Of a stretch of 64,000 nucleotides of DNA, positions 57,975 through 64,000 are shown piece by piece. Below the pieces are notes generated by a model. That model did not search any database and was not told the origin of the DNA. It saw only the letters and a program-made list of their open reading frames with translations. Each line of letters opens with the position of its first letter. Positions within the stretch are counted from its first letter, which is position 1. The DNA is from Rossellomorea sp036867415 (GTDB lineage Bacteria > Bacillota > Bacilli > Bacillales > Bacillaceae_B), in the NCBI RefSeq assembly GCF_036867415.1, contig NZ_JBAJHU010000001.1:620001-684000 (forward strand), written 5' to 3'. A program made the translations under genes and the position numbers.

Positions 57975-58952
57975 ATGAAAAAATTAGGCATGATAATGAT
58001 TATTGCAGTTATGGCTTTGATGACTGCCTGTTCAAGCTCTGCATCGGGAGGCAAGGATTTTCCTTCCAAGAATATTGAGATCGTTGCTCCCGCTTCTCCG
58101 GGCGGCGGCTGGGACCTGACGGCACGATCCGTACAAAAGGTATTGAGGGACAATGATATTGTTGATAAGAATATTAATGTTATCAATAAGCCCGGCGGAG
58201 GCGGTGAGGCAGGGTGGAAGTATCTTGAAACGAAAGATTCCCACTACCTTGCGATAAATTCGAGCCTGGTACTGACAAATAAATTACTTGGACAAAGTGA
58301 TTTGTCTCATGAACAATTCACTCCAATCGCCACATTGGCGACAGAGTGGCAGGCATTGGCAGTGCCGGTGGATTCAAAGTATGACACAGCCACCGCTCTG
58401 CTTGACCAAATGAAAAAGGACCCCAAGTCATTAAAGATAGGGGTAGGACCTGGGCTTGGTAATGATGACCACTTATCTCTGGTACAAGCGGCAAGTGAAA
58501 AAGGGATCGACCCTACCAAACTTGATTTCCTTGTCTATGAAGGCGGGGGAGATGTCGTGACTGCGTTACTTGGCGGACATGTTGATGCTGTAACGACTTC
58601 CCTGTCAGAAGTGAAGGAGCAGCATTTAGCAGGGAAGCTGAAAATTCTTGCTGTTTCCTCTGAAAAGAGACTCGAAGGTCTGGATGATGTTCCCACTTGG
58701 ACAGAAGAGGGTGTGGATATGGTATTTCCTCACTGGAGGGGAATCATGGGACCGCCGGATATGACAGAAGAAGAAGTGGCTTATTGGGATGAAAAAATTG
58801 GAGAAATGGTCAAAACGGATGAATGGAAGAAGATGCTCAAAAACAATGACTGGGATGACTTCTATAAAGATAGTAAAGAAACTAAGCAATTCATGAAGGA
58901 GCAAGAAGAACTGTATACGGATCTTGTGAACAGTTCAGGTTTAACCGATTAA
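57975..58952 (+). CDS. tctC: Tripartite tricarboxylate transporter substrate-binding lipoprotein (TctC-like)
   Basis: The 325-residue protein is a Bug/TctC-type extracytoplasmic binding protein. A lipoprotein signal peptide ends in LMTAC with lipidated Cys19; the mature protein starts with a Ser-rich linker and has IVAPASPGGGWDLTARSVQKVL and the VYEGGGDVVTALLGGHVDAVTTSLSE region that lines the ligand site. ATG 57975 follows AGGGGTG; a GTG at 57963 overlaps it. It is the first gene of the tctCBA-tcuA unit, downstream of a cre box and a CitT-like response regulator. Ligand: a tricarboxylate, perhaps tricarballylate or citrate. Confidence 0.92.
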   Translation: MKKLGMIMIIAVMALMTACSSSASGGKDFPSKNIEIVAPASPGGGWDLTARSVQKVLRDNDIVDKNINVINKPGGGGEAGWKYLETKDSHYLAINSSLVLTNKLLGQSDLSHEQFTPIATLATEWQALAVPVDSKYDTATALLDQMKKDPKSLKIGVGPGLGNDDHLSLVQAASEKGIDPTKLDFLVYEGGGDVVTALLGGHVDAVTTSLSEVKEQHLAGKLKILAVSSEKRLEGLDDVPTWTEEGVDMVFPHWRGIMGPPDMTEEEVAYWDEKIGEMVKTDEWKKMLKNNDWDDFYKDSKETKQFMKEQEELYTDLVNSSGLTD

Positions 58953-58963
58953 TCAAGACGCAG

Positions 58964-59009
58964 AATGGCATTGGAGGGGAAAGGAAGAGGTTCCCCGGTC
59001 GATGCCATT
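58964..59009 (+). other. Intercistronic hairpin between tctC and tctB
   Basis: AATGGCAT pairs with ATGCCATT and encloses GGGGAA/TTCCCC. No T-run follows. Such hairpins after a binding-protein gene often protect the upstream mRNA so that it is made in excess of the membrane subunits. Confidence 0.65.
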
Positions 59010-59026
59010 ATAGGAGGGTGAAATGA

Positions 59027-59476
59027 GTGAGAACAATTAAACTCGGAATGCCGATTTTCTTAATATTATTAAGCCTTTCCTTTCTGATCGGATCGATGAA
59101 CCTGCCAAAAGCGAACCTTGGGAACCCTAATGGTCCTCTTTATTTTCCAATAGGCTTAAGTGCATTCATGTTGATCTTCAGCATCTTTTATCTGTTCCAG
59201 GAGTGGAAAAATATAAACCGCCCCAATATGGATATTAAGCTGCTGCTTGAAGGGAGAACACCTAAACTAATTGGGCTCACAGTATTATACGGGGCCATTT
59301 ATGCTCTGATATTTGAGAGAATCGGTTTCTTATTATCTACCATACTATTTTTGGGCGCTTTATTATTTACAGTCAATGGAATCAAGAAAGCCGTTGTGAA
59401 TGTGATTGTTGCAATCAGTTTTTCTTTTCTATCCTGGTATGCATTCAGTGTGTTATTAGGAGTCAGTCTGCCATAG
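59027..59476 (+). CDS. tctB: Tripartite tricarboxylate transporter small membrane subunit (TctB-like)
   Basis: This 149-residue membrane protein has four hydrophobic segments and the TctB-like start LGMPIFLILLSLSFLIGSMNLPKANLGNPNGPLYFPIGL. It forms the permease with TctA. The start is GTG 59027, after AGGAGGGTG. The gap to tctA is 12 bp. Sequence conservation in TctB is low, so the call leans on position and topology. Confidence 0.87.
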   Translation: MRTIKLGMPIFLILLSLSFLIGSMNLPKANLGNPNGPLYFPIGLSAFMLIFSIFYLFQEWKNINRPNMDIKLLLEGRTPKLIGLTVLYGAIYALIFERIGFLLSTILFLGALLFTVNGIKKAVVNVIVAISFSFLSWYAFSVLLGVSLP

Positions 59477-59488
59477 GAGGTGAGCTAA

Positions 59489-61003
59489 ATGGATATGAGC
59501 AACTTTATGCAGGGATTAATGACTGCTTTAGAACCAGTTAATATTATGTGGGTTGTCATCGGAGGGTTTCTTGGAACAATAGTCGGGATGCTGCCTGGTC
59601 TGGGGCCGGCAACTGCTGTAGCTGTGTTGATTCCGATTACATTCGGGATGGAACCCGTCAGTGCAATCATTCTGATGGCAGCCATCTATTATGGTGCGAT
59701 GTACGGTGGATCCAGGAGTTCGATTCTGTTGAATACTCCCGGGGATGGGTCAGCGATAGCGGCAACATTTGACGGGTATCCGATGGCTCAGAAAGGACAG
59801 GCAGGACAAGCGATGGCGATATCTGCTGTAGCCTCTTTCATAGGGGGGATGATGGCAGTAATAGGGTTCATCTTCCTGGCTGAACCACTGGCTAGCTTCG
59901 CATTGAAATTTGGTCCTGCTGAATACTTCCTTTTGATGTTGTTGACTCTATCAGCCATTGTATCTCTGTCTGTAGGGAAAATGATCAAGGGATTTATCGC
60001 CATGTTTCTTGGATTGATGCTCAGTACTGTCGGTATTGACACTCAAAGTGGAGTCTATCGATTTACTTTTGGCAGCTCCCATTTAAGTGAAGGGATTGAT
60101 TTCTTAATCGTCATCATTGGGGTTTATGCAGTCGGTGAAGTGCTTTACAACTACTTGAAGATTGATCATGTGCAAAAAGAGAAAAAGAAAGTCGGTAAAA
60201 TCTGGTTTACAAAAAATCAATGGAAACGGTCAATGTGGCCAATTCTTAGAAGCGGACCACTTGGATTCATCGTCGGGGTTCTCCCCGGGGCAGGAGGATC
60301 GATCGCTTCCATGATCAGTTATTCGACGGAGAAGCAAATCTCCAAAAAGTCAGATGAATTCGGTAAAGGGGCAGTGGAAGGACTTGCTGCACCGGAGTCA
60401 GCAAATAATGCTGCTTCAGTGGGAGCTATGATCCCTCTATTAACAATGGGGATTCCAGGGTCCGGAACTACGGCTGTCATGCTTGGAGCACTCGTCATGC
60501 TTGGGATGAAGCCTGGCCCATTGCTTTTTGAGAATGATCCGAATACCGTATGGACGTTGATCAATAGTATGTTCATAGGAAATATCGCGTTGGTTATCAT
60601 CAATATTTTACTAGTTGGACTATTAGTTAAAATCCTTGATACGCCTGCGAAGGTTTTATATCCGGTCATCGTGATTCTTGCATTTATCGGAACGTACACA
60701 CTCAGTTACAGTGCTGTGGACTTCTTTTTATTACTTATTTTCGGAGTATTCGGATTGTTTTTGAAGGTAATGGATTTTCCGATTGCCCCATTGGTGCTGG
60801 CATTGATTGTTGGTGCTGATATGGAACAGAATTTCAGAATGGCGGTTCTTTCATCGAATGGAAACTTAGGTATCTTCTTTGAAACACCGATAGCAATCGG
60901 ATTAACTGTCTTAACTCTTCTGTCTCTATTCTATCCATTGCTAATAAAAGCTCTAAAGAAGAAGGGGAAAGACCCTGTTAACCCGATTACAAAAGATATG
61001 TAA
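59489..61003 (+). CDS. tctA: Tripartite tricarboxylate transporter large membrane subunit (TctA-like)
   Basis: The 504-residue TctA protein has about 12 membrane helices and two copies of the family motif: GMLPGLGPATAVAVLIP with YGAMYGGSRSSILLNTPGD in the first half and GVLPGAGGSIASMISY with GAVEGLAAPESANNAASVGAMIPLLTMGIPGSGTTAVMLGAL in the second. It imports the TctC-bound ligand using an ion gradient. The start ATG follows AGGAGGTGAG. The TcuA dehydrogenase gene begins shortly downstream. Confidence 0.96.
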   Translation: MDMSNFMQGLMTALEPVNIMWVVIGGFLGTIVGMLPGLGPATAVAVLIPITFGMEPVSAIILMAAIYYGAMYGGSRSSILLNTPGDGSAIAATFDGYPMAQKGQAGQAMAISAVASFIGGMMAVIGFIFLAEPLASFALKFGPAEYFLLMLLTLSAIVSLSVGKMIKGFIAMFLGLMLSTVGIDTQSGVYRFTFGSSHLSEGIDFLIVIIGVYAVGEVLYNYLKIDHVQKEKKKVGKIWFTKNQWKRSMWPILRSGPLGFIVGVLPGAGGSIASMISYSTEKQISKKSDEFGKGAVEGLAAPESANNAASVGAMIPLLTMGIPGSGTTAVMLGALVMLGMKPGPLLFENDPNTVWTLINSMFIGNIALVIINILLVGLLVKILDTPAKVLYPVIVILAFIGTYTLSYSAVDFFLLLIFGVFGLFLKVMDFPIAPLVLALIVGADMEQNFRMAVLSSNGNLGIFFETPIAIGLTVLTLLSLFYPLLIKALKKKGKDPVNPITKDM

Positions 61004-61021
61004 CAATGGGAGGTAATGGAG

Positions 61022-62536
61022 ATGTCAAATCAAACATCTTATGATGTAGTCGTTGTTGGTGCTGGTAATGCTGCTTTATGTGCTGCCATTTCGGCATGTG
61101 AAGAAGGAGCGAAAGTGTTGGTACTGGAGAAAGGACCAGAGTATAAAAGAGGCGGAAATTCATTCTTCACAGATGGAGCGATCAGGGTTGCCTATCATCA
61201 TCTCAACGATATCCGTAAAGTTGTACCTGAACTTTCAGATGAGGATGCCGCTGCGATTGTCATGCCGGATTATCATGAAGAGGACTATTATGAAGATATC
61301 ATGCGCGTCACGAAAGGCGAGAGTCAGCCTGAACTTGCAAAACAGCTGGTGGATCGTTCGTTTGAAACATTGGTCTGGATGAAAGGACATGGAGTTAAAT
61401 TTGAATTGAATTACGAGAATCAGTCTTATGAAAAGGATGGCAAGCGTCAATTTTGGGGAGGTCTCCCGGTTAAGACCGAAAATAAAGGAATCGGATTGAT
61501 GAAGCAGCTGTTTAAACGGGCACAGGAGCTTGGTGTTGAGATCTGGTACGAGGCAGCAGCAGTGGAACTTGTAAAAAAAGAAGAAAAAATCAGCGGTGTT
61601 GTCGTCCAACAGGGTGAAAATGAGATGACTGTTGAAACAACCGGAGTTATTCTGGCATGCGGGAGTCTGGAAGCAGACAAAAAACTTCGAAGTAAACATC
61701 TCGGTGAAGAATGGGAAGCAGCGATCGTCCGTGGTACTGAATACAATACGGGTGACGGGATTTCGATGGCGACAGCTATTGGGGCAGAGAAGTTTGGGGA
61801 ATATTCCGGCTGTCATTCGATAGGGACAGACTTTAATGCACCAAAAGTCGGGGACTTCAATAAACCAGGGGATATTTATAAGAAACATTCCTATCCTCTG
61901 AGTATCATGCTGAATAAAGAGGGGAATCGATTCGTAGATGAAGGCGCTGACTTCCGGAATTATACATACGCAAAATATGGCCGGGAAATTCTGAAACAAC
62001 CTGACCATGTTGCTTATCAGATTTACGATTCTGAAGTACGTCCACTTCTACGAAAGGAATATGACCTGGAAGAAGCCACCTGTTATAAGGGTGAAACCCT
62101 CGTTGAGCTAGTCGATCAGTTATCTGTGGACAAACAGCAATTTCTAAAAACGATCGAAGAATATAATCAAGCCGTTCAAGCAGGGGAATACAATCCGACA
62201 GAGAAAGACGGGAAGAAGACAGCCGGCTTAAACCCTGAAAAAACGAACTGGGCATTAAAGATTGAAAAGGGCCCTTTCTATGCATACCCGGTGACGTGCG
62301 GAATTACCTTCTCATTCGGAGGTCTGCATGTAAATCCATCAGGAGAAGTATTGAAAAAAGGTAGTGAACCATTGTCAGGGTTATTCGCTGCGGGAGAAAT
62401 GGTTGGGGGAATCTTCTATCACAACTATCCTGGAGGGTCGGGATTGATGTCAGGAGCGGTTTATGGGAAATTGGCAGGTTCCACTGCTGCCCGCTATGTA
62501 CTTGGCCATAAGCAGGATACAAAGATTACGAATTGA
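61022..62536 (+). CDS. tcuA: FAD-dependent tricarballylate dehydrogenase-like (TcuA)
   Basis: This 504-residue flavoprotein belongs to the fumarate reductase/succinate dehydrogenase flavoprotein superfamily and most resembles TcuA, which oxidises tricarballylate to cis-aconitate. Visible are the FAD motif VVVVGAGNAALCAAISACEEG, GGNSFFTDGAIRVAYHH, the GTDFNAPK region and the C-terminal YAYPVTCGITFSFGGLHVNPSGEVL and GLFAAGEMVGGIFYHNYPGGSGLMSGAVYG. I use ATG 61022, eight bases after GGAGG. The partner Fe-S/cytochrome protein TcuB is not adjacent, so electrons must reach another acceptor. Context (TctCBA) supports a tricarboxylate substrate. Confidence 0.88.
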   Translation: MSNQTSYDVVVVGAGNAALCAAISACEEGAKVLVLEKGPEYKRGGNSFFTDGAIRVAYHHLNDIRKVVPELSDEDAAAIVMPDYHEEDYYEDIMRVTKGESQPELAKQLVDRSFETLVWMKGHGVKFELNYENQSYEKDGKRQFWGGLPVKTENKGIGLMKQLFKRAQELGVEIWYEAAAVELVKKEEKISGVVVQQGENEMTVETTGVILACGSLEADKKLRSKHLGEEWEAAIVRGTEYNTGDGISMATAIGAEKFGEYSGCHSIGTDFNAPKVGDFNKPGDIYKKHSYPLSIMLNKEGNRFVDEGADFRNYTYAKYGREILKQPDHVAYQIYDSEVRPLLRKEYDLEEATCYKGETLVELVDQLSVDKQQFLKTIEEYNQAVQAGEYNPTEKDGKKTAGLNPEKTNWALKIEKGPFYAYPVTCGITFSFGGLHVNPSGEVLKKGSEPLSGLFAAGEMVGGIFYHNYPGGSGLMSGAVYGKLAGSTAARYVLGHKQDTKITN

Positions 62537-62560
62537 TCTTTAGTGGTTGAAAAGAAAGGA

Positions 62561-62592
62561 AGTCACCTGAATATCGGTGACTTTTTCCTTTT
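62561..62592 (+). terminator. Terminator after tcuA
   Basis: AGTCACC pairs with GGTGACT, followed by TTTTCCTTTT. It may only partly separate tcuA from the SLC13 gene. Confidence 0.7.
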
Positions 62593-62624
62593 GGATGAAG
62601 ACTTCATAGATGGGAGTTAAAACA

Positions 62625-63986
62625 ATGAGAAAACCACTACTATTGGTCTTTACATTAGTCATGTATGGGTTGTTTTTTTTGCCTGTTTTTGGGTGGGATG
62701 ACAAATGGAAAGCAATCGCGGCTCTTATTATCATTCAAATATTATGGATAGGCAAAGTCTTTCCGCTTGCTTTCAGTTCTCTGATATTCATTCTGCTTCT
62801 TTCATTCCATTTTTTCTCTTATGAACAAACTCTGAGCTACTTCAGTTCGGGAATTGTTTGGTTGTTATTCTCGACATTCATCATTTCATCATCCTTTATT
62901 GAAACAGGACTTGCAAGCAGGGTATCTCTTTATATGCTAAGGCTCTCCAGGGGATCCGGAAAAGCATTGATTTTCATTTCTTTCTTGTTGATGCTTGTGC
63001 TGTCCATTCTCATTCCTTCTAATGTCGGAAAGGGAAGTCTGGTGTCCTCTGTCCTGGACAGTTTAATGAAAAGTCTAAAGAAAATAGGGGACGTATACCA
63101 TTTAGGTAAATCCTTGTTTATAGGGATTGCTTATCTGGCTGCTATTTCAGGTGCTTTTGTTGCTACGGGGGCAAGCTCTACGATTTATGCGTTCGGGATC
63201 ATGAATGACGTATCCCCCGATTTGAACTACTTAAAATGGTTTATGTTATTCGGGATTCCGGTTTTGTTGTTTATTTTCATTCTGTGGGGGATCTTCCTGT
63301 TTATATTCCCTCCAGAAAAAATAAACAGAAAGCTCCTAATGAAGTTAATTGAGGACAAGATCGGTGAATTGGGACCTGTAAGCACGAATGAAAAGAAAGT
63401 CATGATCATTATAGGGGGGACATTGATCTTATGGGTCACCCAGCCATTACACGGGTATTCCATTCCCCAAATCGGTCTGCTCGGTGCTTGCGTGACTGTA
63501 CTTCCTTACGCGGGGGTGTGGGGATGGGAGCAGGCAAGAAAGTCCATTGACTGGGATTTGATCCTCTTTTTTGCTTCGACATTAATGGTATCAGGGATGT
63601 TGATCCGAACCGGTACAATCGATTGGATGGCTGCCGCTTTGAATCATATTCTTGCAGGTCATTCCCCTTGGGTAGTCTCTCTGATTCTTGTTATTAGTAC
63701 AAGCATCATTCGAATTGTGTTTGTGAATATATTAGGTTTCTTGACAATCATGCTTCCATTGGCTATCACGATTGGAACCTCGAACCCGGCTTTATCGCCT
63801 TTGCATATGGCAATGCCTGTGTTCCTTGCCTGCGTGCCGGGCTTCTTTCTAGTCACCCAGTCTCCTGTACATTTGATCAGTTACACGTATGGTTATTTTA
63901 CAGATAGGGACTTGCTTAGGGTTGGTTGGATAGCGTCAGTTGCATGGGCTGGTGTCATAGCAGGTTCAGTGTTTTTTTATTGGTAG
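62625..63986 (+). CDS. SLC13 (DASS)-family anion transporter
   Basis: This 453-residue polytopic protein resembles the divalent anion:Na+ symporter (DASS/SLC13/CitT) family, with paired halves and re-entrant-type motifs (SGIVWLLFSTFIISSSFIETGLASR early; DLILFFASTLMVSGMLIRTGTIDWMA later) and ILIPSNVGKGSLVSSVLDSL where many members have SNT-type sodium-site motifs. It probably imports a di- or tricarboxylate or exports a product of the TcuA pathway. ATG 62625 follows GGGAG; the frame's ATG at 62610 overlaps the site. It is the last gene in the window; no terminator is visible before 64000. Confidence 0.83.
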   Translation: MRKPLLLVFTLVMYGLFFLPVFGWDDKWKAIAALIIIQILWIGKVFPLAFSSLIFILLLSFHFFSYEQTLSYFSSGIVWLLFSTFIISSSFIETGLASRVSLYMLRLSRGSGKALIFISFLLMLVLSILIPSNVGKGSLVSSVLDSLMKSLKKIGDVYHLGKSLFIGIAYLAAISGAFVATGASSTIYAFGIMNDVSPDLNYLKWFMLFGIPVLLFIFILWGIFLFIFPPEKINRKLLMKLIEDKIGELGPVSTNEKKVMIIIGGTLILWVTQPLHGYSIPQIGLLGACVTVLPYAGVWGWEQARKSIDWDLILFFASTLMVSGMLIRTGTIDWMAAALNHILAGHSPWVVSLILVISTSIIRIVFVNILGFLTIMLPLAITIGTSNPALSPLHMAMPVFLACVPGFFLVTQSPVHLISYTYGYFTDRDLLRVGWIASVAWAGVIAGSVFFYW

Positions 63987-64000
63987 GCAGCAGGGATGAA

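Noticed and set aside
61235..62008. A 257-codon minus-strand frame
   Set aside because: It is antisense to tcuA, rich in Cys/Phe as expected of a shadow frame, and has no plausible start site.

Overview
The window looks like chromosomal DNA from a low-to-moderate GC Gram-positive bacterium, most likely a member of the Bacillaceae (Bacillus/Rossellomorea type). The reasons are strong AGGAGG-type ribosome binding sites, frequent TTG/GTG starts, CcpA (cre), BirA and NagR (YvoA) style operators, many compact rho-independent terminators, and families typical of bacilli (LutABC, NagP, DUF4003, DUF3231, DUF2161, MupG). I found no rRNA, tRNA, CRISPR array, transposase or phage genes. The genus call is inference.

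Layout. 0-1.1 kb: 5' part of an AGCS sodium:amino-acid symporter with a cre box. 1.3-8.7 kb: a small unknown gene, then a leftward operon (Fe-dependent alcohol dehydrogenase, SLC23/NCS2-like permease, succinate-semialdehyde-type dehydrogenase) with a textbook sigma-54 promoter and an adjacent sigma-54 activator, then DUF4003. 8.8-10.2 kb: a frameshifted DUF1835/DUF3658 gene followed by a 0.58-kb composite repeat. 10.2-14.2 kb: SRPBCC (START-like) and GyrI-like ligand-binding domains paired or fused with ArsR and AraC regulators. 14.4-17.3 kb: lutABC lactate oxidation. 17.4-22.9 kb: DMT transporter, ECF-like sigma factor plus second ClpP, C45 acyltransferase, nitroreductase, small membrane protein, methyltransferase. 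22.9-25.7 kb: bioY and bioDA around a BirA operator. 25.9-28.6 kb: glcDF glycolate oxidase. 28.7-35.2 kb: the amino-sugar region, murP-mupG-murQ, nagR and nagAB, linked by three NagR-type operators. 35.3-36.4 kb: mnmH. 36.4-41.1 kb: a second sigma-54 module (activator, split AtuA pair, CitMHS transporter). 41.4-42.2 kb: MerR plus SRPBCC. 42.7-48.9 kb: gltBD with a repeat module between the two genes. 49-50.7 kb: N-acetylglucosamine PTS gene behind a long structured leader. 50.9-52.3 kb: DUF2161 and DUF3231. 52.3-52.8 kb: second composite repeat. 52.9-55.3 kb: three-gene heme-dependent dimethylamine monooxygenase-like set. 55.4-64 kb: CitA/DcuS-like two-component system, TctCBA transporter, tricarballylate dehydrogenase-like TcuA and a SLC13 transporter.

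How it fits together. Much of the window concerns scavenging of carbon and nitrogen sources: carboxylates (lactate, glycolate, tricarboxylates, probably 4-hydroxybutyrate and an unidentified CitMHS substrate), cell-wall amino sugars (MurNAc and GlcNAc feeding NagA/NagB) and methylated amines, with GltBD for nitrogen assimilation. Control appears layered: two local sigma-54 activators, CcpA cre boxes, a NagR regulon reaching the MurNAc operon, BirA, ArsR/MerR local regulators and a two-component system. The most novel-looking items are the sigma-54/AtuA/CitMHS module, the bistable leader RNA before the GlcNAc PTS gene, the modular repeats, and the in-frame internal start sites at domain boundaries of two regulator genes.
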